Source: Chitinophagaceae bacterium UBA4407
GTDB taxonomy: Bacteria > Bacteroidota > Bacteroidia > Chitinophagales > Chitinophagaceae
NCBI GenBank assembly: GCA_002390845.1
Contig: DGQT01000081.1
Location: 43,723 to 107,722, forward strand
DNA length: 64,000 nt
Reading direction: 5' to 3'
Every line of letters begins with the position of its first letter. Position 1 is the first letter of the stretch. Positions 45,401-53,441 of the stretch are shown here, one piece after another. Below the pieces are notes generated by a model. That model saw only the letters and a program-made list of their open reading frames with translations, did no database searches and was not told the DNA's origin. The position numbers and the translations under genes are program-made.

Positions 45401-45545
45401 TTGAGCCAGGCTTTATAGTTTCATGGCATCGCCTCTTGCCACGCTCGGTTCGAAGTCCCACTTTCATGGGATCAAAAAAAGCGTGGCAGTTTACCCGACG
45501 AGCGAAGCGGAACTCGGGGTCGCACTCTTGAACGTCCGATTATAT
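45401..45545 (-). repeat. Composite intergenic element, inverted
   Basis: Begins TTGAGCCAGGCTTT 52 bases after the arginase stop. It carries CTTGCCACGCTCGGTTC, an inner AGCGTGGCAG arm, the CCCGA/TCGGG pair (45494-45498, 45514-45518) and a GTCGCACTC left half. The order mirrors the composites at 42361 and 52487. Confidence 0.85.
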
Positions 45546-45595
45546 ATTTGGCAAAGCGCAACAAATAAATGTCTCCAAATAATAATTGATTCATT

Positions 45596-45684
45596 GCTGT
45601 AGAAGCTCCAAAGAATATCCAACCGTTCAAGTGTGCGACGCAACGAAAGCCTCACGCTTGTTCTTTAGTTCGGCTCAAAAAAAA
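45596..45684 (+). repeat. Intergenic element, A core (45633-45644)
   Basis: CAAGTGTGCGACGCAACG, ending TTCGGCTCAAAAAAAAA. Its A-run overlaps the U-tract of the lysC terminator. Confidence 0.85.
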
Positions 45685-45719
45685 ATTGCCTGCTTGATTA
45701 AAAAACCAAACAGGCAATT
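45677..45719 (-). terminator. Terminator of the aspartate kinase gene
   Basis: On the minus strand a 13-bp stem (45707-45719 with 45684-45696, one G-T pair) is followed by nine T residues. It starts about 25 bases after the stop codon at 45744. The T-tract is shared with the adjacent element. Confidence 0.85.
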
Positions 45720-45743
45720 AAGCAGCAGATTAGAAAGTATTTT

Positions 45744-47063
45744 TTACAATCCGAATACATTTTTATTAATCGATTGCAATGCTTCTTTTTTGTATGATGC
45801 AGGTATCAGCAAAGAAATATTATGCCTGCTGCCGCCATAACTTACCATTCGAACCGGTACTGCGCTGATTGCATTAAAAACATTTTTTAATACATCTGGT
45901 GTTTCAGCAATTTCATTTCCAACGATTGATACAATGGTTTGGTTAGCGTCTATTTCTACGGTACCAAAAGGCTCCAGTTCTTTTACAATGGCATCAAGCT
46001 GCGCATCAGTATCAATGGTAACAGACACGGCCACTTCAGAAGTGGTGATCATGTCAATTGATGTTTTGTATTTTTCAAACACTTCGAAAATTTTTCTTAA
46101 AAAACCATGCGCAAGCAACATGCGGCTGCTTTTAATGCCGATTGCAATAATGCCATCTTTTGCGGCGACAGCTTTTACGCCTGTACCGTTTGCAGTTTGT
46201 TCAATGGTGGTTCCTTTGGCTTCAGGCTGCATGGTGTTCAACAGCTTTACCGGTACGTTATACATTTGTGCAGGCCATATACAAGCGGGGTGCAAAATCT
46301 TTGCGCCAAAATATGCAAGCTCTGCGGCTTCATCAAAACTTAATTGTTCTACAGCAACGGTTTTATCTACAATACGCGGATCGTTATTGTGCATACCGTC
46401 AATATCCGTCCATATTTCGCAAACACTTGCATTGATTGCCGCAGCAATAAGCGAAGCCGTGTAATCGCTGCCACCACGTTTTAAATTATCTACTTCGCCT
46501 TTTACATTACGGCAGATATAGCCCTGCGTAACAAACAATTTCTTATCGCTGTGTTGTTTTAAAAGCTGGCTCAGTTTTACTTTTATACTGCCGATCTGTG
46601 GTTCTTCATTGTTGTCAATGCTCATAAATTCCAGCGCAGGCAGCAGCAAATGATCAATGCCGTTTTCTTCCAGGTAAATACTGAATAATTTTGTACTCAT
46701 CAGTTCGCCCTGCGCAAGAATATCTTTATTCAAAGCCTCGCTGAAAGAGATCTTCAATATGATGGTAAGAAATTCAAAATGTTCGGTAACAACCGCATTT
46801 GCTTTCGTCTGCGCAGCCACAGTAGTTACCAGTTCTTTTACAAAATCCCTGTAGTGCGCTTCCAGTTCATCTATCTTACGTTTGGCCGTAACCCTGTCGC
46901 CGTTTGCAATGTTATCGCTAATATTAACCAGTGCGTTTGTTGTGCCACTTAATGCACTCAGCACAACAATCTTTGCCTCATCGCCATTGGTTATCAGTTG
47001 CGCTACCTGGCGCATACGTTCCGGCTTGCCCACGCTGGTGCCGCCAAACTTCATTACTTTCAT
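45744..47063 (-). CDS. lysC: Monofunctional aspartate kinase
   Basis: The 439-aa protein begins MKVMKFGGTSVGKPERM, the ATP-binding start of aspartokinases. It includes SDYTASLIAAA and WTDIDGMHNNDPRIV in the catalytic domain and two ACT domains in the last 150 residues (AAKDGIIAIGIKSSRML ... VSIVGNEIAETPDVL). It phosphorylates aspartate at the start of lysine, threonine and methionine synthesis and is probably subject to feedback by an amino acid. The frame is open upstream to 47255, but those 64 codons run through an intergenic element and are not coding. No biosynthetic partner is adjacent. Confidence 0.9.
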   Translation of the reverse strand: MKVMKFGGTSVGKPERMRQVAQLITNGDEAKIVVLSALSGTTNALVNISDNIANGDRVTAKRKIDELEAHYRDFVKELVTTVAAQTKANAVVTEHFEFLTIILKISFSEALNKDILAQGELMSTKLFSIYLEENGIDHLLLPALEFMSIDNNEEPQIGSIKVKLSQLLKQHSDKKLFVTQGYICRNVKGEVDNLKRGGSDYTASLIAAAINASVCEIWTDIDGMHNNDPRIVDKTVAVEQLSFDEAAELAYFGAKILHPACIWPAQMYNVPVKLLNTMQPEAKGTTIEQTANGTGVKAVAAKDGIIAIGIKSSRMLLAHGFLRKIFEVFEKYKTSIDMITTSEVAVSVTIDTDAQLDAIVKELEPFGTVEIDANQTIVSIVGNEIAETPDVLKNVFNAISAVPVRMVSYGGSRHNISLLIPASYKKEALQSINKNVFGL

Positions 47064-47145
47064 TAGAACCCCCTCCCCGATTTTGTTTAAAAATTTTTTG
47101 AGCTGCAAATGTAGTGTGCTGTATAAAATGCTGAGAAGATTTTTT

Positions 47146-47235
47146 TGAGCCAAGTGGTGAGCGGAGCCGAACCAAAGAACATGAATGAGGCTTTGGTTGC
47201 GTCGCACTCGTGTACGTTCTGTTCTTTGTTCGGCA
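47146..47235 (-). repeat. Intergenic element, A core, inverted (47197-47207)
   Basis: Starts TTTTTTGAGCCAAG and includes an extra GGAGCCGAACCAAAGAAC box. It is the left half of a long inverted pair in front of lysC. Confidence 0.9.
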
Positions 47236-47318
47236 TTGTGCAACTTGTCGCCCAATGTTCAAAATGTATAAGTGTGCGACGCAAGCGAAGCCTCATAGTA
47301 GCAATGCAGCCCGGCTCA
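47231..47318 (+). repeat. Intergenic element, A core (47274-47285)
   Basis: The right half of the pair ends CAGCCCGGCTCA 9 bases before the hydrolase gene stop. The two halves share TTCTTTGTTCGGCATTG at the junction. Confidence 0.9.
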
Positions 47319-47326
47319 TAATAAAA

Positions 47327-48895
47327 CTATTGCACTCTTTTTAGATCAAGATCCTGGAAGTCGAAACTAAAATCTGTAAGCGGAGAAATGGCTTTCATTT
47401 TTATGCCTGAAGCTTTGCCATTGTTATCAAGTTCGAACATAACATAAGCATCAGCGTCAAAACTTCTGTCGTTCCATTTTACGATAAATGTATTGCCTTT
47501 ATAACTGAGCATTTCGCCGGTGAGGCGTGGCGACATTTTTGAGTCGAACCAGGGTTTGTCGTTCTTTATTGAGATAACCACATCGCCAAACCATTTATCA
47601 TTATAAGTTCCGGTAAATAAATTAATGTCGGCCTTTGGCGCATTTGATTTTTGCTGGGCTTCGATATCTTTCCAAATGTCTCCCGTAATTTTTTTAGCGT
47701 CATCTTCTGCGGCTATTACCCGCTCGTGCATTTGTTTTACACGGTCAACGCCCGTTACATTTAAATAGCTGTCTTTAATGGTATTGGTGATGGCAGTAAA
47801 TGCTGCACCTGACTGTTGATTTGTAAAAACAATAATGCCCAATTTTAATTCGGGTAATAAGGTTACCTGGGTAACAATCCCAGCAAGACCACCGGTATGA
47901 GTAGCCTGTTTGTAGCCTTTCACATCGCTTAAACCCCAGCCCAGCCCATAGCTTGCAAAATGTGTGTTATAGGGCGTTGGGCCGTGAATGGGAATAATAG
48001 TTTGGGGTGTCCACATTTCTTCGTGAACATTTTCACTAAACAGTTGCTTGCTCAGGTTATCGCCGTACTTGCCATTGTTCATTTGCATGATGATCCATTT
48101 GCACATGTCGGTAAGGTTGCTGTAAATGCCACCGGCAGCGTTGGCAACCTGGCTCCAGTCACGTGTAATTACTTTTACTGTTCCATTTACAGGGGCATGT
48201 GGGTCGACAACATTTGATTGATCTTTTAGCCTGCTGTAGGATGGAGCAGTACTTTTCATATCCAATGGTTGCAGAATGCGGGTTTGGATAAAATCCTCCC
48301 AAGTCATACCAGAAACTCTTGCCACCACTTCGCCGGCAACAATATAAAGCAGGTTATCGTAATCGTATTTTGTTCTGAAACCGGAGACTGGTTTTAAATA
48401 ACGAAGGTTGTGTATAATTTGAGTTTTGGTAACAAGGCTTGAATCGGGCCAGAACATAAGATCACCGGCACCCAAACCCAGGCCACTTCTATGAGTAAGC
48501 AAATCACGCACGGTAAACTCTTCTGTAACATAAGGGCTGTATAGCCTGAACTCGGGAATATAATCGGTAACCTTATCATCCCATGTAAGTTTACCTTCAT
48601 CTATTAAGATGCCCAAAGCTGCTACTGTAAAGGCTTTGCTGTTTGAGGCGATTCCAAACAAAGTATTCCCATCTACTTTTTGCATGGTATTTAATGAGCG
48701 GACCCCATAGCCCTTTGCATGGATAACCTTTCCATCTTTAACAATGGCTACTGCAATACCAGGTACATCAAAAGTTTTTAATGTAAGGGTTACAAGTGAA
48801 TCAATCTGCGAAGAAGTTATTACCTGTGCTTTTAGTATTGAAATGCCGCAGGAAAAAAGAATAAAGGTTAGAAAGGCAAGTTTTAAATTTTTCAT
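47327..48895 (-). CDS. Secreted beta-lactamase-fold serine hydrolase with DUF3471-like tail
   Basis: The 522-aa protein has a signal peptide (to about residue 24). The class C beta-lactamase/PBP fold shows the SxxK motif S84-x-x-K87 in IASNSKAFT, a Tyr-x-Asn region in YDYDNLLYIV and HTGGLAG in place of the KTG motif. The C-terminal 120 residues match the DUF3471 beta-barrel pattern (FTGTYNDKWFGDVVI ... NTFIVKWNDRSFDADAYVMF). It probably acts as an esterase or D-amino peptidase in the periplasm; resistance is not implied. Confidence 0.85.
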   Translation of the reverse strand: MKNLKLAFLTFILFSCGISILKAQVITSSQIDSLVTLTLKTFDVPGIAVAIVKDGKVIHAKGYGVRSLNTMQKVDGNTLFGIASNSKAFTVAALGILIDEGKLTWDDKVTDYIPEFRLYSPYVTEEFTVRDLLTHRSGLGLGAGDLMFWPDSSLVTKTQIIHNLRYLKPVSGFRTKYDYDNLLYIVAGEVVARVSGMTWEDFIQTRILQPLDMKSTAPSYSRLKDQSNVVDPHAPVNGTVKVITRDWSQVANAAGGIYSNLTDMCKWIIMQMNNGKYGDNLSKQLFSENVHEEMWTPQTIIPIHGPTPYNTHFASYGLGWGLSDVKGYKQATHTGGLAGIVTQVTLLPELKLGIIVFTNQQSGAAFTAITNTIKDSYLNVTGVDRVKQMHERVIAAEDDAKKITGDIWKDIEAQQKSNAPKADINLFTGTYNDKWFGDVVISIKNDKPWFDSKMSPRLTGEMLSYKGNTFIVKWNDRSFDADAYVMFELDNNGKASGIKMKAISPLTDFSFDFQDLDLKRVQ

Positions 48896-49307
48896 TCTAA
48901 ATAAGTTATGAAATACATGAACAGTATAAACCAGCTGAAATTAGGAATTATGAAGGTTAATTAAAATTATTACATATCAGGACTGGTTAGGTAATTTAAT
49001 TAAAATTAATTGCTTCAGTTACTATGCAGTATAATTTTAATCAAAAAAACTACAGGGTTACCTGGCTTAAAAAATACTTTTACTTAATTGTTCTATCCTA
49101 TTGAAACCTATAAGTCTCCATTTTTTTTAACTATTCGCTATGCAGCCAGAATTCGCTAAGTAGTTTTCCATTTTTTTATTCATTCTTTCCCAAAAGAGGA
49201 AAAAAAGGGTACAGAAAATAACTAAACAGTTGAAAATCAATTATATTAATTTATGGCACACAGTTGGCAAAATGAGTAACAACCCAAATAAACTTAAAAA
49301 AATTCTA
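48896..49307. other. Gene-free A+T-rich stretch
   Basis: A 412-base gap between divergent genes with no element core, terminator or other signal that I can identify. Confidence 0.5.
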
Positions 49308-49844
49308 ATGAAAAAGTCAATCCTAAGCTTACTGATCTGCGCAACTCTTTTTTCTTGCACTAAAGAAACTGTTTTACCAACACAAACACAGGCTATCGCA
49401 TCTACTGTAAGCGAGGAAAATGAATTGGCTGCCGTACCGGTAGTAACTTTTAACACATCAGTTCAGGAAACTAAATACGTTTCACAAGGTTTAAATACGC
49501 TTCAGACCGATAGCTTTTCAGTAAGCGGTGGGACTGCTTATCTTGTAAAATTCATTTTCACAACAACCGGATCGCCCAACCTGAGTAAATTTAAATTTTA
49601 TGTAAACGGTGGAGAGGTAAAGGCTACAATAACTTACTCAAACGACACTATAACTGTTGCTTTAAATAAAGCATTACCATTAATGCCAGGAGCGTACAAT
49701 TATATTTTACAGGCAAAAACTTTTGGTGCTGCTGGTTCAGCATTTACCATAGCACTTAGTAATGCAACGATAGTTGATTCTAAAAGATTTTCTGTTGAAG
49801 TATTAAATCTGCCTGGTGTAATAGATAGCTTAATACTGAGATAA
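49308..49844 (+). CDS. Small lipoprotein, 178 aa
   Basis: The preferred ATG at 49308 opens a lipoprotein signal (MKKSILSLLICATLFSCTK) with the cysteine at residue 17. The frame extends to 49230, but that would bury the signal. The mature protein is Thr/Ser-rich and predicted all-beta (TDSFSVSGGTAYLVKFIFTT). No domain is recognised. A strong terminator follows, so it is monocistronic. Confidence 0.65.
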   Translation: MKKSILSLLICATLFSCTKETVLPTQTQAIASTVSEENELAAVPVVTFNTSVQETKYVSQGLNTLQTDSFSVSGGTAYLVKFIFTTTGSPNLSKFKFYVNGGEVKATITYSNDTITVALNKALPLMPGAYNYILQAKTFGAAGSAFTIALSNATIVDSKRFSVEVLNLPGVIDSLILR

Positions 49845-49864
49845 TATAATAGATTCACTTATAA

Positions 49865-49905
49865 AATGCAAAGAGGCTGTCATAAAAGGGCAGCCTCTTT
49901 GCATT
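49865..49905 (+). terminator. Strong terminator after the lipoprotein gene
   Basis: A perfect 15-bp inverted repeat (49865-49879 with 49891-49905), loop of 11 bases, containing AGAGGCTG and CAGCCTCT and running into TTTTATT. Confidence 0.85.
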
Positions 49906-49950
49906 TTATTGCTCTTTGTGTACTGAATTATTTCGATTTGAAAGCGTTAC

Positions 49951-50030
49951 GCCTTGCTGCCATAAAAGAGGAACCTTAAACCGAGCGTGGCAACAGGTGA
50001 TGCCATAAAAAATTCTGTTGACTTCCAAAA
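49951..50030 (+). repeat. Intergenic element, B core (CGAGCGTGGCAACAGG)
   Basis: Left half TTGCTGCCATAAAAGAGGAACC is B-type. The right half GGTGATGCCATAAAA resembles the A copy at 20719. It ends near the stop of the acetyltransferase gene at 50044. Confidence 0.8.
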
Positions 50031-50043
50031 GAATATTAATTAC

Positions 50044-50532
50044 TTAAAGATTTTTCAGCATCCATATATCGCAACCAAAATGTCCCGAATTGCCCATAGG
50101 GCCATTAAGATATTTAAAACCCATTTTTTCGTATAAGCCAACTGCAGTGTTAAGTTCGGGCATTGTTTCCAGGTACATACTTTTATAGCCATTTTGCTTT
50201 GCAGCTTCAACACATTTCAATATTAAAGCCTTTCCGGTCCCCTGCCCTCTTGCTTCGGGTGAGAGATACAGCTTCACTAGTTCGCAACAACCTTCGGGCA
50301 GGTTGGGCGTTGGGAATATACCGGCACCACCAATGATTTCAACACCTGTCTCTGCTACAAAATAAATAGCACCATGTATTTTAAATAAAGTAAAAAGGTC
50401 ATCAGTTGTGGGATCGTAATACACGGTTCCCGGTTTATTGGCTTTAAATTCTGCCAGTACAGAACGGATAATAGAAGCAAGCTTCTGATTGTCTTCTTTA
50501 GTTATTTGCCTAAGCGTATATACACCGTACAT
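50044..50532 (-). CDS. GNAT-family N-acetyltransferase
   Basis: The 162-aa protein has the GNAT fold with motif A YLSPEARGQGTGKALI and the following strand/helix MYLETMPELNTAVGLYEKMGF. It uses acetyl-CoA; the acceptor is unknown. It lies 32 bases downstream of the Nramp-USP gene in the same direction and may be cotranscribed with it. Confidence 0.85.
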   Translation of the reverse strand: MYGVYTLRQITKEDNQKLASIIRSVLAEFKANKPGTVYYDPTTDDLFTLFKIHGAIYFVAETGVEIIGGAGIFPTPNLPEGCCELVKLYLSPEARGQGTGKALILKCVEAAKQNGYKSMYLETMPELNTAVGLYEKMGFKYLNGPMGNSGHFGCDIWMLKNL

Positions 50533-50564
50533 TAAAAATTATTTTTTTAGTAACTCATAAAAAT

Positions 50565-52439
50565 TCAGCTTACAATTAAAACGGGAATCTGCAATTTATG
50601 CCTTACTGCATCTACTGTTTCACCATAAAGCAAATCTTTAATACCGGAATGTCGGTGTGCACCCATTATAAGCATATCGGCATTTGCTTCATTTACAATA
50701 CGCACAATCTCGTTTACACGGTTTCTATATCCCAAATGTGTTGTTACGCTAAAGCCTAGACTGTTTAACTGATCGGCATATAGCTGAAGCCTTTCTTTGT
50801 CTTTTCGGGTTTCAAAATCATCCGTGGCGTCGCCAAGATAACTTGCGGATGCAGTTTCTACAATATGCATCAATACGTATTGTGCGCTCTGTTTGCCCTG
50901 TGCAAGTGCATAAGCAACAATTTTTTCATCGTTATCAGAAAAATCGAGCGATACTGCAATTTTTGCAAAATCAGGTACCTGCAGGTTTTGCAAAAGTTTT
51001 TCTTCACCATGTATCAACATATTCTTTTTGCCTTTATGCTTACGGATTATTGGTAAAAAAGTCATCATACAAAAAAGCCAGGCAAAGGCAAGCCATGCAG
51101 CAACAATAGCAAATTTTCCAATAAGATTACCTGATTTTTCAAATACATTCAAAGATGAATCGAACACTAATTTTACATTCAAAAAAATAAGGATGCCCGC
51201 AACAAACCAGGCTGCAATTTTTGTAGGTAGCTTAATTGCAAATGCACCCATTGTTTCTTTATCGCTTACAAAATGTATGAGCGGGATTATGGCAAAACCC
51301 AACTGCAAGCTCAGAATTACCTGGCTCAATACCAGCAGATCATCTAAATTCTCATCACCCGAAATAAGTATTACAATAACTGCAGGTGTAATAGCAATCA
51401 ACCTGGTAATTAGCCTGCGCACCCATGGATTAATACGCAGCCTTAAATATCCTTCCATAACTATTTGGCCTGCCATTGTTCCTGTAACTGTGGAGCTTTG
51501 GCCTGCTGCAATTAGTGCGATTGCAAAAAGCACCGGTGCAACAGCAGTGCCTAGTAAAGGAGCTAATAATTTGTGAGCATCTTCAATTTTTGCAACCTGT
51601 GTATTGCCTGTTTTAAAAAAAACAGTAGCCGCCAGAACAAGTATTGCTGTGTTAACAAAAAATGCAGCATTCAGCGCAATAGTACTGTCAATTCGGTTGT
51701 ATTTCAATGCCTGTTTTATACTGGCATCGTCAGTTTTTATTTTCCTTGTTTGTACCAATGCAGAATGCAGGTAAAGGTTATGTGGCATTACCGTTGCTCC
51801 AATAATACCTACTGCAATATACAGGGCACCATCATTTAATGATGATGGAATAAGGCCAGTTAACATTTCACCTACCGGTGGTTGCGCAAAAAATATCTCT
51901 ACAAGAAATGAAAGCCCTATAATCAATACCAACCCAATTATAAATGCTTCAAGCCTCTTAATACCCAGCTTTTGAAGATATAAAAGAAGAAAAGTATCCA
52001 GTACAGTAAATAAAACACCCCACAAAATTGGAATACCCGTTAGCAAGTGAATGCCAATAGCCATACCCAAAACCTCTGCAAGGTCGCATGCAGCAATCGC
52101 CAGTTCAGCAAGTATATACAGGCAAAAATTTACCACTGGCGGGTAGGTTTCCCTATTCGCCTGAGCAAGGTCTCTCCGGCGCACAATGCCAAGTCTTGCA
52201 CTTAAACCCTGAAGCAACAATGCCATAAGGTTACTCATTAATAAAATCCAAATTAGCTTATATCCAAACTGTGCACCACCCTGCAAATCGGTGGCCCAGT
52301 TTCCGGGATCCATGTAACCCACACTCACCAAATACGCCGGCCCAAGAAATGAAAATAGCTTTTTCCACTTTGAGTGTTTCGTTGTATCAACGGTTTCGTG
52401 CACTTCGCTTAACGAAGAAGTATTGTGATATTCAAACAT
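50565..52439 (-). CDS. mntH: Nramp-family metal transporter fused to a universal stress protein domain
   Basis: The 624-aa protein is longer than usual Nramp proteins (about 400-450). The N-terminal part has the metal-binding DPGNW (44-48) and MPHN (218-221), and about 11 membrane helices. After about residue 470 comes a soluble UspA-like domain with KIAVSLDFSDND at the start and GAHRHSGIKDLLYGETVDAV near the end. It should import Mn(II) or Fe(II) with protons; the USP part may sense nucleotides or stress. The neighbouring DtxR/MntR gene supports manganese or iron. Confidence 0.9.
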   Translation of the reverse strand: MFEYHNTSSLSEVHETVDTTKHSKWKKLFSFLGPAYLVSVGYMDPGNWATDLQGGAQFGYKLIWILLMSNLMALLLQGLSARLGIVRRRDLAQANRETYPPVVNFCLYILAELAIAACDLAEVLGMAIGIHLLTGIPILWGVLFTVLDTFLLLYLQKLGIKRLEAFIIGLVLIIGLSFLVEIFFAQPPVGEMLTGLIPSSLNDGALYIAVGIIGATVMPHNLYLHSALVQTRKIKTDDASIKQALKYNRIDSTIALNAAFFVNTAILVLAATVFFKTGNTQVAKIEDAHKLLAPLLGTAVAPVLFAIALIAAGQSSTVTGTMAGQIVMEGYLRLRINPWVRRLITRLIAITPAVIVILISGDENLDDLLVLSQVILSLQLGFAIIPLIHFVSDKETMGAFAIKLPTKIAAWFVAGILIFLNVKLVFDSSLNVFEKSGNLIGKFAIVAAWLAFAWLFCMMTFLPIIRKHKGKKNMLIHGEEKLLQNLQVPDFAKIAVSLDFSDNDEKIVAYALAQGKQSAQYVLMHIVETASASYLGDATDDFETRKDKERLQLYADQLNSLGFSVTTHLGYRNRVNEIVRIVNEANADMLIMGAHRHSGIKDLLYGETVDAVRHKLQIPVLIVS

Positions 52440-52486
52440 AATTGCGCTTCGCGGTTATTGTTTATTATTTTGTAAATTCATTTTTA

Positions 52487-52625
52487 TTGGCCCGGCTTAA
52501 GTATCTATTTTCAACTTCTCTTGCCACGCTCGTTTCACAGTTCCTTTTTCATGGCAACATTTAAGTGAAGCGTGGCAGCTTGTCCCGGATTCATTTCGGG
52601 ATCGCACACTGCACCGGTTTATTAT
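52487..52625 (-). repeat. Composite intergenic element, inverted
   Basis: Begins CCCGGCTTAAG, then TTGCCACGCTCG, AGCGTGGCAGC, TTGTCCCG/CGGGA (52583-52587, 52597-52601) and TCGCACACTGCAC. It lies between mntH and mntR, with the same order as the composites at 42361 and 45401. Confidence 0.85.
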
Positions 52626-52692
52626 ATATTCAGCAATTCTAATGCAGTCAGGTTCATCAATCGCAACACAATCTTCCATTACTCTTTTACAT

Positions 52693-53358
52693 TTATACAG
52701 ATTTCACAAATAAAACAGACGCCAGTTGTTCACTTATATTTACAGCAACCTGGTTATTTAATTTAAGTTCCATTGAACGATCGAAACTGAATTTCTTTTT
52801 TACTTCCACCCGCGTGCCAATTGTTATATTCTTGTGTTTAAGCAATTCCAGCAATTCAGAAGACTGGCTTCCCACTGAACTAACTTGCGATGGGGCGTTT
52901 AATGCCAATTCCGTAAGAATCATTTGTTGCTGTACAATCATTTTCCCGTTACTGTCTGGTATTGGGTCGCCATGCGGGTCAAACCTTGGATAGTTTAAAA
53001 ACTGATCTAACTGATCTGTAAGTTTTTTGTTACTTACATGTTCCAGTTCTTCAGCTATTTCATGAACTTCATCCCAACCAAATTTCAGTTTTTCAACCAG
53101 AAAATACTCCCACAAACGATGCCTGCGTACAATACCCAATGCGATTCTTTTCCCCTGCGGGCTTAAATTAAATTCCTTATATGGCTCATAAATCAGCAAC
53201 TTTTTAGCCTTAAGTTTTTTCAGCATATCCGTAATAGAAGCAGGTTTGCTGCGCAATGCAGCTGCCAGTTCATTTGTGGTAGCAAAACCTGTGCTTTGCT
53301 GTAAATGGTAAATATTCTTAATGTAATTTTCTTCTGAATGCGAAAAATTAGATGACAC
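52693..53358 (-). CDS. mntR: DtxR/MntR-family metal-dependent repressor
   Basis: The 221-aa protein has an N-terminal winged helix (1-65, with GFATTNELAAALRSKPASIT), a DtxR dimerisation region rich in metal-ligand His and Glu (HEIAEELEHVSNKKL about 95-110), and a C-terminal FeoA/SH3-like part. It likely represses metal-uptake genes when Mn or Fe is sufficient. mntH lies downstream on the same strand, past a composite element. A palindrome near its own start suggests autoregulation. Confidence 0.85.
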   Translation of the reverse strand: MSSNFSHSEENYIKNIYHLQQSTGFATTNELAAALRSKPASITDMLKKLKAKKLLIYEPYKEFNLSPQGKRIALGIVRRHRLWEYFLVEKLKFGWDEVHEIAEELEHVSNKKLTDQLDQFLNYPRFDPHGDPIPDSNGKMIVQQQMILTELALNAPSQVSSVGSQSSELLELLKHKNITIGTRVEVKKKFSFDRSMELKLNNQVAVNISEQLASVLFVKSV

Positions 53359-53368
53359 TTAAAATAAA

Positions 53369-53384
53369 TTTAGACAAACCTAAA
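53369..53384. promoter_or_regulatory. Candidate DtxR/MntR operator
   Basis: TTTAGACAAACCTAAA is an imperfect palindrome resembling DtxR-family boxes of the TTAGG/CCTAA type. It lies 10 bases upstream of the mntR start codon and between divergent genes. No equal site is visible before mntH. Confidence 0.5.
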
Positions 53385-53441
53385 AAAAATTACTTGCAAA
53401 CATATCAGTTGAAACATATATTTTTATAAAAAAGATTATTA

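Noticed and set aside
45401..45545. A tRNA because of the GGTTCGA-like string near 45447
   Set aside because: The string belongs to the B-type element flank and no cloverleaf can be drawn around it.
45744..47255. Long form of the aspartate kinase starting at 47255
   Set aside because: The extra 64 codons translate an intergenic element and do not resemble the family; MKVMKFGGTSVG at 47063 is the true start.
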